NCBI GenBank assembly: GCA_024233135.1
Contig: JACKPZ010000020.1
Span: 1-64,000, forward strand
Direction: 5' to 3'
Source: Akkermansiaceae bacterium
GTDB lineage: Bacteria; Verrucomicrobiota; Verrucomicrobiia; Verrucomicrobiales; Akkermansiaceae
Length of the DNA stretch: 64,000 nucleotides
Shown here: positions 36,437 to 46,657 of the stretch, one piece after another
How positions within the stretch are numbered: position 1 is the stretch's first letter
Layout of the letters: each line of letters opens with the position of its first letter
Position numbers and translations under genes: made by a program
Notes under the pieces: model-generated
The model's input: the letters and a program-made list of their open reading frames with translations, nothing else
Told to the model about the DNA's origin: nothing
Databases searched by the model: none

Positions 36437-37936
36437 ATGAAACCATTCCGCATCTCCGTTCTAACCACCATCGCCTCGGCCTTGGCCTCCAACGCGGCCA
36501 CCCTTGACAAAGAAGCTCCCCGCGAGGCGGACGGACAAGCCTCCTGGCCCCGTGTGATCCTCCGCGGCGACTATCCGGATCCGTCCATTCTCCGCGACGG
36601 CGGGGATTTCTACATGACGCACTCGCCGTTCCTCTACAGTCCGGGATTCCTGATCTGGCACTCGAAGGACCTGATGAACTGGACGCCGGTATGCCGGGCC
36701 ATGACCAAGGTGGTCGGCTCCGCGATGGCGCCGGACCTCGTCAAACACGACGGCAGATACTACATCTACTTCCCCGCCGCGGAGAAGAACTGGGTGATCT
36801 GGTCGGACGACATCCGCGGTCCGTGGAGCGATCCGGTCCGGCTCGAGGTCGGCTACATCGATCCCGGCCACGCGGTGGATGAGGATGGCCGGCGGTGGTT
36901 GTTCCTCTCCGCCGGAAAGCGTATCCGTCTGGCGGACGACGGCCTCTCGGTGGCAGGAAAAGTGGAGCACGTCTACGACGGCTGGGACTATCCGGAGGAA
37001 TGGGAAACCGAAGGCAAATATCTCGAATCACCCAAGCTCCTTCGCAGGGACGGCTGGTATCACAAGATCTCCGCCGAGGGAGGAACCGCCGGCCCCGCCA
37101 CCAGCCACATGGCCATCTCCGCACGCTCGAAGAGCATCGACGGTCCGTGGGAGAACTCACCCCACAACCCCATCGTGCACACGTGGAGCGCCGACGAGCG
37201 GTGGTGGTCGAAGGGACACGGCACGCTGGTCGACGACGTGGCGGGAAACTGGTGGATCGTCTATCACGCGTATGAGAAGGACCGGTATCCACTCGGACGC
37301 CAGACCCTGATCGACCCCGTCACATGGACGGAGGACGGATGGCCGGTGGTTTCCGGAAGTGCTCCGGAAATCCCCGCGGCATCCCAGAGCATGGTGCTTG
37401 CGGACGACTTCTCCGGTCCGAATCTCGGCCCACAGTGGACGACATGGCGGGATTCCGAACCCCGCGAGATCGCCATCGAAAACGGAAGCCTGTTTCTAAC
37501 CGCCAAAGGATCGGGCCCGGCGGACTCCCGGCTCCTGCTCGTCACCGCCACCGATCACAGCTACGAAGTAGCGACCGGGATCCAACTCTCGGAAGGAAGC
37601 ACCGGCGGTCTCGTCCTTTTCTACAACGAGAAGGCGTTCGCGGGGATTGGCTCGGACGGTTCCGAGTTCACCATTTTCCACGGAGCGGAACAGCGCACAC
37701 GCGCACCCAACCCGTTCGGCGACCGTTTCTTCCTGAAGATCGAGAACCACCGGAACCGCGTCGACCTGAAGGCGAGCGGCGACGGCAAAACCTGGATCAC
37801 CCTTCTCGAAGGACTGGACGTTTCGGAAATGCACCACAACCGCTTCAAGGGGTTCTTCGCCCTCCGCCCCGGACTCATGGCGTGCGGCAAGGGGGAAGTC
37901 GAATTCACCCGGTTTGATTACCGGGGCGTTCAATGA
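36437..37936 (+). CDS. secreted GH43 glycosidase with beta-sandwich domain
   Basis: 499 residues, signal peptide in the first 20. GH43 landmarks: GDYPDPSILRDGGDFYMTHS (general base), GYIDPGHAVDEDGRRWLFLSAGK (pKa-modulating Asp) and YLESPKLLRRDGWYHKISAEGG with the probable acid Glu in ESPKL. After residue about 320 there is a beta-xylosidase-type C-terminal sandwich (DDFSGPNLGPQWTTW...STGGLVLFYNEKAFAGIG). It likely removes arabinose, xylose or galactose side chains outside the cytoplasm. Located between the lyase gene (3 bases) and the secreted GH36 gene (126 bases). Confidence 0.88.
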   Translation: MKPFRISVLTTIASALASNAATLDKEAPREADGQASWPRVILRGDYPDPSILRDGGDFYMTHSPFLYSPGFLIWHSKDLMNWTPVCRAMTKVVGSAMAPDLVKHDGRYYIYFPAAEKNWVIWSDDIRGPWSDPVRLEVGYIDPGHAVDEDGRRWLFLSAGKRIRLADDGLSVAGKVEHVYDGWDYPEEWETEGKYLESPKLLRRDGWYHKISAEGGTAGPATSHMAISARSKSIDGPWENSPHNPIVHTWSADERWWSKGHGTLVDDVAGNWWIVYHAYEKDRYPLGRQTLIDPVTWTEDGWPVVSGSAPEIPAASQSMVLADDFSGPNLGPQWTTWRDSEPREIAIENGSLFLTAKGSGPADSRLLLVTATDHSYEVATGIQLSEGSTGGLVLFYNEKAFAGIGSDGSEFTIFHGAEQRTRAPNPFGDRFFLKIENHRNRVDLKASGDGKTWITLLEGLDVSEMHHNRFKGFFALRPGLMACGKGEVEFTRFDYRGVQ

Positions 37937-38062
37937 GCACCGGCTTGGATCGCCTTTCACCCTTGCCTGAACCAGCGCTGCGTCACGAATCACGCCCTCT
38001 TCCAGAGCACGGCATCACCCGCCACATCCACCTGTCACTCACCTCTCCTCACCCAACTCCGC

Positions 38063-40696
38063 ATGACCTCAAGACTCACGCTCCCCATCTTCTCTCTGCT
38101 GCTGGCCGGTCCGTTGACCGCCCAGAACCAGCTTTCGCTTTCCTCCCTCGATCTCTCGTCCGCCACCGCCGGCTGGGGAGCGCCGCGGGCCGACCGCTCG
38201 ATCGACGGCAATCCCCTCCGCATCGGCGGGAAGACCTTCGAAAAAGGCATCGGCACGCATGCCGACGGCGTCATCCGCCTGCGACTCGACGGAAAGGCCG
38301 AGCGTTTCACCGCCATGGTCGGCGTGGATGACGAAGTGGAGAGCGGTGCGTCGAGCGTCGTTTTCGAAGTCCGCGGCGACGGGAAAACCCTCTGGTCCAG
38401 CCCGACCTTGGGCGGCAAGGATCCGGCCAATCCGGTCGATGTGGACCTCACCGGCGTGACTCTGCTCACCCTGTTCTGCCACGGTGCCGGGAATGGAAAC
38501 CGTGACGATCACGCCGACTGGGCCGACGCCACGATCACGTATCGGGGCGAAGCCCCCGTCATGGCCGACAACCGGATCGTCCTTGAAACCGCGGACAGCG
38601 CCATGGTTCTCGAAATCTCCGGAGACACCGTTTACCGATCCTACTTCGGCGAAAAACTCACCCAAGCCTCCGACAGCGCGTTCGCCCACTCCTCCCGTGG
38701 CCTCGTCTATCCGACACAATGGGATCTCCACGAAAGCGAAAACTCGATCGCCATCATCCAGGCCGACGGGAAGGCGTCACTCGACCTCCACTACCGGAAC
38801 CACCGGGAGCGCAAGCTCAGCGACGACCAGAGCGAGTGGGTTGTCAGCATGGCCGACCCGCTCTACCCGGTCGAAGTCGACCTCCATTTCCTCGTTTCAA
38901 AATCCGAGAACGTAATTGAGCAATGGTCCGTCGTTAGAAACACCGGAGATAGGCCTATTACCGTCGAGCACGCAGCGTCCGGACTGCTTGAGTTCATGGC
39001 CGATCGCTATTTCCTCTCCTCCTTTACCGGCACCTGGGCGGCCGAGGGTCGGCTCCATGAGGAGGAACTCGTCAATGGCGTGAAGGAAATCCGCAGCCTC
39101 GCCGGCACCAAGGCCACCCAGCCGGGGCAGCCCGCGTTCGTGCTCTCGCTCGACGGCCCGGCGCAGGAGGAAAGCGGCGAGGTCGTTCTTGGTGCGCTCG
39201 CGTGGTCGGGAAACTGGCGGCTCCGTTTCGAGGTGAACGCCAACCATCGCCTCACCGCCGGAATCGGTTACGATCCCTATCTCTCCCGCTACCAGCTCGC
39301 GAAGGGCGAAACCCTCGAAACCCCTCGCCTGATTCTCACCCACAGCAGCGCGGGCAAGGGTCCCGCTTCCCGCAACATCCACCGCTGGGCGCGGAAATAC
39401 GGCATCCGCGGCGGTGACGAACCCCGCCGCATCCTGCTCAATTCGTGGGAAGGCGCCTACTTCGCCTTCGACGACGCGCTCATCAAACGCATGATCACCG
39501 ACGCCGCAAAGACCGGCATCGAACTGTTCGTTCTCGACGACGGATGGTTCGGCATGAAGCACCCGCGCAACAACGACGCGGCCGGTCTCGGTGACTGGAT
39601 GGTCAACACCAACAAGCTGAAGGGCGGCATCGAAGGTCTCATCGAGCATTCCAAAAAGGAAGGCATCGACTTCGGCATCTGGGTCGAACCCGAAATGGTC
39701 AATCCCAAGTCCGAGCTCTACGAGAACCACCCGGACTGGGTCATCGAACTGCCGGGCCGCGTGAACCGCGAGCAACGCAACCAGCTCGGCCTCGATCTCT
39801 CGAATCCCGCCGTCCAGGACTACATCTTCGGGGTTCTCGATGACCTCCTCACCACCCATCCGGGCATCAGCTACGTGAAGTGGGACTGCAACCGCAACAT
39901 CAGCGATCCGGGATCGAATCACCTCGCCGCCGACCGCCAGGAACGCCTCTACATCGATTACGTCCGCGGCTACTACGACGTGCTTCGCCGGATCACGGAG
40001 AAGCACCCGGAGGTCGTTTTCCAGGCCTGCGCCTCCGGCGGCGGCCGCAACGACTACGGCGCGATGCGCTACCATCACGAGTTCTGGACCAGCGACGACA
40101 CCGACGCGATCGAACGGATCAAAATGCAGTGGTCGATCAACCACATCTTTCCGGCCATCGCCACCGCCGCGCACGTGACCGAGGTGCCGAACCACCAGAC
40201 CGGCCGCATCACGCCGATCAAGTTCCGCTTCGATGTCGCCATGACCGGGCGTCTCGGATTCGAACTCCGGCCCGAGCGCGTGCCCGCCGGGGACATGGCA
40301 TTTTCAAACAAGGCGCTCGGCGAATACAAACGCATCCGCCCGATCGTCCAGCTCGGCGATCTCTACCGCCTGCGGTCCCCCTACGAGGGCGACACCTCGT
40401 CGCTAATGTATGTCCACGACGCCCAGGGCAAGCAACGCGCCGTGTTCTTCGCCTTCCTGATGGAACAACACGTCGGCGACGTCCACGGCCCGATCCAGCT
40501 CCGCGGGCTCGATCCCGCCAAGCGCTATCTCCTGAGGGAGATCAACCTCGCCGACCCCGCCAAGCCGATGTCCCGCTACCACGACCATGTCCTCGGCGGC
40601 GATTTCCTCATGAACCGTGGCCTCGACATCCCATGGAACAAGAAGGGCGACTATCAGAGTTTCGTGATCGAGCTCGAGGAAACCAACGCTCGCTGA
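38063..40696 (+). CDS. secreted GH36 alpha-galactosidase with N-terminal NPCBM domain
   Basis: 877 residues. Signal peptide to about residue 20; NPCBM carbohydrate-binding domain at about 21-165 (SIDGNPLRIGGKTFEKGIGTHADGVIRLRLDG...DDHADWADA); then a GH36 beta-sandwich and TIM barrel with ELFVLDDGWFG, the nucleophile motif SYVKWDCNRNISDPG, ACASGGGRNDYGAM and the acid/base motif FWTSDDTDAIERI. It is a classic extracellular melibiase, unlike the shorter cytoplasmic GH36 at 6.0-8.2 kb. It lies 19 bases before the GH51 gene. The pairing suggests a glycan with terminal alpha-galactose and arabinofuranose. Confidence 0.92.
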   Translation: MTSRLTLPIFSLLLAGPLTAQNQLSLSSLDLSSATAGWGAPRADRSIDGNPLRIGGKTFEKGIGTHADGVIRLRLDGKAERFTAMVGVDDEVESGASSVVFEVRGDGKTLWSSPTLGGKDPANPVDVDLTGVTLLTLFCHGAGNGNRDDHADWADATITYRGEAPVMADNRIVLETADSAMVLEISGDTVYRSYFGEKLTQASDSAFAHSSRGLVYPTQWDLHESENSIAIIQADGKASLDLHYRNHRERKLSDDQSEWVVSMADPLYPVEVDLHFLVSKSENVIEQWSVVRNTGDRPITVEHAASGLLEFMADRYFLSSFTGTWAAEGRLHEEELVNGVKEIRSLAGTKATQPGQPAFVLSLDGPAQEESGEVVLGALAWSGNWRLRFEVNANHRLTAGIGYDPYLSRYQLAKGETLETPRLILTHSSAGKGPASRNIHRWARKYGIRGGDEPRRILLNSWEGAYFAFDDALIKRMITDAAKTGIELFVLDDGWFGMKHPRNNDAAGLGDWMVNTNKLKGGIEGLIEHSKKEGIDFGIWVEPEMVNPKSELYENHPDWVIELPGRVNREQRNQLGLDLSNPAVQDYIFGVLDDLLTTHPGISYVKWDCNRNISDPGSNHLAADRQERLYIDYVRGYYDVLRRITEKHPEVVFQACASGGGRNDYGAMRYHHEFWTSDDTDAIERIKMQWSINHIFPAIATAAHVTEVPNHQTGRITPIKFRFDVAMTGRLGFELRPERVPAGDMAFSNKALGEYKRIRPIVQLGDLYRLRSPYEGDTSSLMYVHDAQGKQRAVFFAFLMEQHVGDVHGPIQLRGLDPAKRYLLREINLADPAKPMSRYHDHVLGGDFLMNRGLDIPWNKKGDYQSFVIELEETNAR

Positions 40697-40715
40697 GGCC
40701 ATCCACAGACGATTC

Positions 40716-43106
40716 ATGAAATTGAAATCCGCTTCCCGACTCCTCGTCGCCACGGCATTGGCCACCCTCTCCGCCCATGCGGGCGAAGCCTCGATCTCCA
40801 TCGACACCACCCGGACCGGCCACAAGGTCTCGCCACTTCTCTGGGGCATCTTTTTCGAGGACATCAATCTCTCCGCCGATGGAGGACTCTATCCGGAACT
40901 CGTCCGCAACCGTTCATTCGAAGGACGGGACGAGTTGCAGTTCTGGAACCTCGTTTCCCGCTCCGACAGCAAGCCCGGGCAATCCTCGCTTGATGCCACC
41001 CGCCCGCTCAACGCCTACAACCGGAACTCGCTTCTCGTGAAACCCGGTGGCGGCTGCGTGCTGGAGAACCCCGGCTACTGGGGCATGAACTTCGTGGCTG
41101 GCGACGCATACCACTTCCAGATCGCCGCCCGCGCGGGCGACGGTTTCGGGGGAACCCTCACCGTCCAGCTCTGCGATGCGTCCGGCGAGGTCATCGGCTC
41201 CGGAGAAATCTCCGGCATCGGCACGCAGTGGGATTTCCACTCGCTCACGCTCAAGCCTTCCAAATCCGACCCCGCCGGCAAACTGCGGATCCTCATTCCG
41301 GAGGGCGGCGAGGTCTCGCTCGACATGATTTCCCTGATGCCGGCGAAGACCTGGAAGGGCCACGGCCTCCGCAGCGATCTCGCCGAATCGATGGACGCGC
41401 TCAAACCGGCGTTCTTCCGTTTCCCCGGCGGCTGCTGGGTCGAGGGCGACGACATGGCCCACGCCTACCGTTGGAAGGAAACCATCGGCGACGTTGCCTC
41501 CCGCACGCCGCTCTACAACGTGTGGGACTACACCGCCACCCACGGCATCGGTTACCACGAGTATCTCCAGCTTTCCGAAGACCTCGGCGCGGAGCCGCTG
41601 TTCTGCATCAACGTCGGCATGTCCCACACGGAGTCCATCCCCATGGGCCGCATGGGCGAGTGGGTGCAGGACTCTCTCGACGCCATCGAATACGCGAACG
41701 GCCCGGTCGATTCGGTGTGGGGCTCGCTTCGTGCGAAAAACGGGCACCCCGAGCCGTTCAACCTCCGCTACGTCGAGATCGGCAACGAGAATGGCGGCGC
41801 GAACTACGCCGAACGCTGGCCTCTGTTCGTAAAGGCCATCAAGGACAGGTATCCCGAGATCATCCTCATCGCGAATTTCTGGGAGGGCTCATACCCGAAG
41901 GATCCGATGCCGGAGATCGTGGACGAGCATTACTACGAAACCCCCGAGACCTTCATGCGGAAGGCATCGCAATACGACAGCTACGACCGCAACGGCCCGA
42001 AGATTTTCGTGGGCGAATATGCCGCAACCAAACGTGCGGGGCAGGGCAATCTCCGGTCCGCCATCGGAGAAGCTGCCTTCATGACCGGGCTCGAACGGAA
42101 CTCGGATGTCGTGGCGATGGCCGCCTACGCCCCCTTGTTCACCAACGTGAACCACAGGGCGTGGAACCCTGACCTGATCAACTTCGACAGCTCGAATTGG
42201 TATGGGATTCCCAGCTACCACGTGCAGCGGCTTTTCAGCCTGAACACCGGCGACGTGACCCTGCCCATCGATGTCCGGTGCGAGGAAATCCCCCAGCCGG
42301 AACCGCGCGGCATGGTGGGGCTTGGAACCTGGAATTCCCATGCCGAATTCAAGGATCTCAAGGTGACCGCACCGGACGGAACGGTTCTTGTCGGCCCCGG
42401 CGCCACCCATGGAACCGACGGATGGACCTTGGTGGGCGATGGCGAATGGAGCGCGGGGGACGGCGTCCTGCGGCAGAGCGTGGAGAAACCACGCATTCGC
42501 GCCTTGATGGGCGACAAGTCGTGGAAGGACTACACCATCGAACTCAAAGCCCGGAAGATCAGCGGGCGCGAAGGTTTCGTCGTGTTGTTCCACAATCAGG
42601 ATCTCGAAGGCCGGACATCATGGAACATCGGAGGATGGGACAATCGCTACTCGGGGCTCGGACTCGGCGACATGGATGAGCGCAAGGACTTCAGCGTCGA
42701 AACCGGACGCTGGTATGACGTGAAGGTGGAACTCGAAGGCAACCGCGTGCGCTGCTCCATCGATGGCGAGGTCATCCATGACTTCACGCGTCCCGCGCTG
42801 ACCACCCGGACGATTTACGCGAGTGCGACGCGCGATTCGGCAAGCGGCGACCTGCTTCTCAAGGTGGTCAACACCGCCGCCGATGCGACGGAAACCACCA
42901 TCGACCTCAAGGGACTCGCAACATCCGCCGCAAGGGCAACGGCAACGGTTCTCACCTCCACCGATCCTCTCGATGAGAACTCGCTCGAAGAGCCCGACAA
43001 GGTTTCCCCGAAAAAAGAAACCTTCGCCGTCTCCGGCGCTTCGTTCGCCCGCACCCTGCCGGGCAATTCTCTCACCGTGATCAGGATCCCGGCCGGGAAG
43101 CACTGA
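40716..43106 (+). CDS. secreted GH51 alpha-L-arabinofuranosidase with LamG-like insert
   Basis: 796 residues with signal peptide (ends ..LSAHAGEA). Opening motif SPLLWGIFFEDINLSADGGLYPELVRNRSFEG is diagnostic. A carbohydrate-binding segment (about 110-210) precedes the TIM barrel with FFRFPGGCWVEGDD, the acid/base motif YVEIGNENGG and the nucleophile region VDEHYYETPE. The C-terminal beta-domain is split by a concanavalin-like insert (GTDGWTLVGDGEWSAGDGVL...WYDVKVELEGNRVRCSIDG). It removes terminal arabinofuranose from arabinans, arabinoxylan or arabinogalactan. Its stop is 6 bases from the convergent GH43 stop, so transcription terminates or collides there. Confidence 0.92.
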   Translation: MKLKSASRLLVATALATLSAHAGEASISIDTTRTGHKVSPLLWGIFFEDINLSADGGLYPELVRNRSFEGRDELQFWNLVSRSDSKPGQSSLDATRPLNAYNRNSLLVKPGGGCVLENPGYWGMNFVAGDAYHFQIAARAGDGFGGTLTVQLCDASGEVIGSGEISGIGTQWDFHSLTLKPSKSDPAGKLRILIPEGGEVSLDMISLMPAKTWKGHGLRSDLAESMDALKPAFFRFPGGCWVEGDDMAHAYRWKETIGDVASRTPLYNVWDYTATHGIGYHEYLQLSEDLGAEPLFCINVGMSHTESIPMGRMGEWVQDSLDAIEYANGPVDSVWGSLRAKNGHPEPFNLRYVEIGNENGGANYAERWPLFVKAIKDRYPEIILIANFWEGSYPKDPMPEIVDEHYYETPETFMRKASQYDSYDRNGPKIFVGEYAATKRAGQGNLRSAIGEAAFMTGLERNSDVVAMAAYAPLFTNVNHRAWNPDLINFDSSNWYGIPSYHVQRLFSLNTGDVTLPIDVRCEEIPQPEPRGMVGLGTWNSHAEFKDLKVTAPDGTVLVGPGATHGTDGWTLVGDGEWSAGDGVLRQSVEKPRIRALMGDKSWKDYTIELKARKISGREGFVVLFHNQDLEGRTSWNIGGWDNRYSGLGLGDMDERKDFSVETGRWYDVKVELEGNRVRCSIDGEVIHDFTRPALTTRTIYASATRDSASGDLLLKVVNTAADATETTIDLKGLATSAARATATVLTSTDPLDENSLEEPDKVSPKKETFAVSGASFARTLPGNSLTVIRIPAGKH

Positions 43107-43112
43107 TCAGGA

Positions 43113-44501
43113 TCACTCCATCACCGCCCATTCGAAGATTCCGACGTCCTTGCCTTCCACATCATCAGGAAAGGCAAGGCGGAGGAAGCGGGCGGTGGCG
43201 GGCTTGTCGATCCGGATCGGCGAACCCGTGGCGGGGGATTCACCGAAGTCGGCTAGGGTTTCCCACTGTTCCCCGTCACCGGAGACCTCCACTTTGAAAC
43301 GATACGACTTCCACGCGTATTCGGGGCGGATGATCTGGCGTGAGAACGAACGCTCGGCACCGAGGTCGATCTGAAGCCAAGCGGCCTTTTCGGATTCGTC
43401 CGGCATCCACAGCGTGGCGTAGTTCGCGTCCGTCACGAATCCCGCCCGGCGGTTCGGCGAACGCTCGCTGGAGGCGGTCACCTTGGAACCGATCGCCAGG
43501 CTCTTCGTTTCTTCACGGCCCTGGACAAGCGGCGGTCCCTCGTGGGTGGGCCCCACCACTTCCATCGTTCCCTCCGTGGAAAACTTCAGCTCGTCCACGC
43601 AGGTCTGGCGGCCGATGAACCCGGGATCGAAGGGAATGCTGTGGCGGTGATAGAGGATGTAATCCTTCCCGTCCTGGCGGAACACCGAGTGGTGGCCGGG
43701 ACTCACCACGTTGATCGCCTTGTCGGTCCTGAGGATCGGGCTGTTGGACGGCTCGGCGAAGGGGCCGTAGGGATTGTCGCCGACGGCGTAGTGGATCTGA
43801 TAGGTGTCCTTGATCGTGATGCCGTCGGAATACATCAGGAAATACTTCCCGTGGCGTTTCACCATGTGGGGGCCCTCGAAGTAGTGCGTCGGCGTGACGT
43901 CCTTCGGTTCGTCCACGAAGCTCTTGAGATCGTCCGAGAGACGCCCGACCCAGCATTTCCCGTTCTTCCAGCCGTGGCCGGAACCCCAGTAGATGTAAAC
44001 CGCCTTGTCGTCATCAACGAAGATCTCGGCGTCGATCATGTGATAGCCGGGCTTGTATTCCCGCTCGATGAAGGGTTTGTCGCCTCGGGTGTTCCTCCAC
44101 GGACCGAGCGGATGGTCCGCCACGCCGAGCCAGACCTCGTTGCCGACGGAAATGGCCATCAGGAAACGCCCATCGGGCAGGCGGTCCACCGACGGTGCCC
44201 AAACCGCGGAGGGGCCCGATGTCTTGCTGGTGCAGGCGGCCTTGGTTGGCCAGTTCACCACGCGGTAGGTCCAGTTCTTGTGGTCGGCGGACTCCCAGCA
44301 GCCGAGGGTTTCGCCACCCCACGGGTCGAGCGTGGCATAGATGTAGCGTTTGCCCTCGTGGAGGACGCTGGACGGATCCGCGTAGTAGCCGGGAAGGATC
44401 GGATTAGCGGAATTCGGCGCCTGGCCGGAAAGGAGTTCGTCCGCGGACAGGGTGGATGCGGCGATCATGGTTGTGAGGATGGTCAGGATGGAGGTTTTCA
44501 T
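43113..44501 (-). CDS. secreted GH43 glycosidase with discoidin (CBM32-like) domain
   Basis: 462 residues from the ATG at 44499-44501 (MKTSILTILTTMIAASTLSA); upstream frame extension to 44702 is not supported. GH43 motifs: NPILPGYYADPSSVLHEGKRYIYATL, MIDAEIFVDDDKAVYIYWG and HYFEGPHMVKRHGKYFLMYSDG (acid Glu). The last 140 residues form an F5/8-type domain (NYATLWMPDESEKAAWLQIDLGAERSFSRQIIRPEYAWKSYRFKVEVSGDGEQWETLA). It probably removes arabinofuranosyl or xylosyl residues from an insoluble or cell-wall glycan. It starts 35 bases after the IS-interrupted beta-helix gene ends, so that insertion is likely polar on it. Confidence 0.88.
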   Translation of the reverse strand: MKTSILTILTTMIAASTLSADELLSGQAPNSANPILPGYYADPSSVLHEGKRYIYATLDPWGGETLGCWESADHKNWTYRVVNWPTKAACTSKTSGPSAVWAPSVDRLPDGRFLMAISVGNEVWLGVADHPLGPWRNTRGDKPFIEREYKPGYHMIDAEIFVDDDKAVYIYWGSGHGWKNGKCWVGRLSDDLKSFVDEPKDVTPTHYFEGPHMVKRHGKYFLMYSDGITIKDTYQIHYAVGDNPYGPFAEPSNSPILRTDKAINVVSPGHHSVFRQDGKDYILYHRHSIPFDPGFIGRQTCVDELKFSTEGTMEVVGPTHEGPPLVQGREETKSLAIGSKVTASSERSPNRRAGFVTDANYATLWMPDESEKAAWLQIDLGAERSFSRQIIRPEYAWKSYRFKVEVSGDGEQWETLADFGESPATGSPIRIDKPATARFLRLAFPDDVEGKDVGIFEWAVME

Positions 44502-44535
44502 GACGTGGCTATATTGCGGAAATAGGAGGGTGGTT

Positions 44536-45587
44536 TTACTTCTTGTCGCCCGCGACACCGCTGGGAGGCAGACCCCACGAACCGGGAGAAGCTCGAAACG
44601 CCGAGTCCTCGAAGCTTCGAGAAACCGACTCGAACTTGCAACCCTCCAACCGACTGCTGGTGATGACCGGAGAGTCCACGATGCCGTTTTCAAGCGTGAC
44701 ATGCTTCGTCGGTGCCGGACGGATCGGGCTGCTCATTTCCGCGTGCTCGGGCATGCCGAAACCGAACATGATGGGCAGCGCCGGAATGGAGGCAGCTCCG
44801 GCCTGGGAAGTGAGTTTTACCCGGTGGTTTTCCCCGGCGATCGTGGCAACCGCATGAACCAGGGATTCCGGTGCCTTGCCGGTGAGTTCGAGTTCCACCT
44901 CGGAATCCCTCCCGCCACGAAGGTAGAGCAGCGGGCCATGGGCGATGTCGCCCCGGCTGCGGCGCACGATCGTGTTCGAGCCGATCAGGTAGGCGCGCTC
45001 GCAGCCACGGGCGACGCAGTTTTCGATGACCGTCTTGGTTTTGGCATCGTCCTGCGCGCCGATCTCGAATCCCGCCCGCGTGTTGATTGCCGTGCAATTC
45101 ACAAGCGTCACGCTTCCCGCGCCCCCATAGGTGCGGAACCCGTCCTCGGTCAGCGCCTTCACGTATCCCGGTGTGATCGCGTAGCGTCCGTCGCGGTTTT
45201 GATAGACGGACCGGAACCCCAGTTCGAATGCCGGGCCGGATTTGTCGGACAGCATCTCGTTGGTGGAACGCATCACGCCTTCCGCGTAGCAATCCTCCAG
45301 GCGGATGCCATCGCCCTGCTGGATGTAGAAGCAATGGCCGAACGCCCGGTTGAACACCTTGCAGCGTCGCAGCGTGGTGCCTGTCCCCAGAACCCGCACG
45401 CCGCCTTGCTTCGAGGTCGGAACCAGATTCGGGCGCCCCTTGCCGAGCAGGTCTCCGTAGCCGAACGGATAGGAGCCGCGAAGGCGGAGGGTCACATCCT
45501 CCAACGTGTTGCCCTCGCCATTGAGGCAGATCATGGTCGCACCGCCCTGCTTCCCGTCCTCGCAATCACTGCGGATCGAGAGCCCGG
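44536..45587 (-). pseudogene. beta-helix protein, C-terminal part (interrupted by IS3-type element)
   Basis: Downstream portion of a gene whose 5' part is at 47016-47430. Reading resumes at GLSIRSD and continues GGATMICLNGEGNTLEDVTLRLRGSYPFGYGDLLGKGRPNLV to the stop at 44536. It aligns block for block with the intact paralogue at 12352-13803 (RLEDCYAEGVMRSTNEMLSD, GRYAITPGYVKALTEDGFRTYG, NCTAINTRAGFEIG, VARGCERAYLIGSNTIVRRSRGD). Removing the 1428-bp element and one copy of the CGG duplication restores a single frame of 488 codons, against 484 in the paralogue. Internal starts exist, for example the ATG at 45532-45534, but without signal peptide the fragment is unlikely to work. Confidence 0.85.
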
Positions 45588-45790
45588 TGAGCTGGTCCCC
45601 TGGCTGGAGCCAGTGCCGGGCGGATTTAAGTTATGATGCGGTGGTTCGGGTGGCTGGTGGTTTCTGTTCGGTTGGTTCCGCCCTTGGAGGAAAGTTGTCC
45701 ACAAGGTTCCGGCGCGAGAATGGGCCGGGACGAAGCTCGTCGGAGCGACGGGTTCTTGTGGGCAACTTTCCGGGGTTGGTTTTCATCTTT

Positions 45791-46657
45791 TCAGGCCGCT
45801 TCGGCAAGCGCGGGCTGCGGACGGTAGATCGACCAGGGCGTGGCGTATCCGAGCGCCTCGTGGATTCGCTCCCGGTTGTAGCCGGCCATCCACCGCCTGA
45901 CGCCGGCCTCCAGCTGAGCCAGATTCCGGTAGTCCCGCAGATAGATGTCCTCGCATTTCAGGCTGCGCCACAGCCGCTCGATGAAAACGTTGTCCATCCA
46001 GCGCCCCTTGCCGTCCATGCTGACCCTCACACCGAGATCCTCCAGTGAGCCGGTCCAGTCCCGGCTGGTGAACTGGCAGCCCTGGTCGGTGTTGAAGATG
46101 TCGGGCACCTGCCCGGCGACCTCCACGGCTTCGGCAAGCGCCTCCAGGCAGAAACGCGTGTCGGCGGTGTTGGAGATCCGCCACGAGAGCACCGCGCGGC
46201 TTTTCCAGTCCATGATGGCAACGAGGTAGGCGAAGCCGCGGCCCATCGGGATGTAGGTGATGTCCGCGCACCAGACTTCGTCAGGCGCGGACACCTCCCG
46301 GTCCCGCAGCAGGTAGGGATACTTGCGGTGGGACTTGTCCGGAATGCTGGTGCGGGGCTTCGGCGTGACGGCGGCAATGCCCATGATCTCCATGAGACGC
46401 CTCACACGTTTGCGACCGATCTCCCAGCCGCGCTTGCGCAGCTCCACGGCAAGCTTGCGCTGGCCGTAAACCGGCCAGCGGGTGTGCAGCTCGTCGAGAT
46501 CGCGCATGATGGCGCGGTCCTCGTCGTTGATCCGATCCTGCGGATCGAGGCGGTTGCGATTGACCCCAAGCATGGCGGCCTGTTTGCGGATGCTGAGCCG
46601 GGGATGGTTCTTCTCGATCATGGTCTTTCGTTCAGATCGATCCCCAGCTCCCCGCAC
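45791..46657 (-). CDS. IS3-family transposase OrfB (integrase core)
   Basis: 288 residues; normally made as an OrfAB fusion by -1 frameshifting rather than from its own start, so the GTG at 46655-46657 is only the first codon after the slip site. HTH_21-type region (HTRWPVYGQRKLAVELRKRGW...RVRRLMEIMGI) followed by the rve integrase domain with the DDE residues in EVWCADITYIP, DIFNTDQGCQFTS and DNVFIERLWRSLKCE. The length is normal for the family. It catalyses excision and insertion of the surrounding element. Confidence 0.93.
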   Translation of the reverse strand: MRGAGDRSERKTMIEKNHPRLSIRKQAAMLGVNRNRLDPQDRINDEDRAIMRDLDELHTRWPVYGQRKLAVELRKRGWEIGRKRVRRLMEIMGIAAVTPKPRTSIPDKSHRKYPYLLRDREVSAPDEVWCADITYIPMGRGFAYLVAIMDWKSRAVLSWRISNTADTRFCLEALAEAVEVAGQVPDIFNTDQGCQFTSRDWTGSLEDLGVRVSMDGKGRWMDNVFIERLWRSLKCEDIYLRDYRNLAQLEAGVRRWMAGYNRERIHEALGYATPWSIYRPQPALAEAA

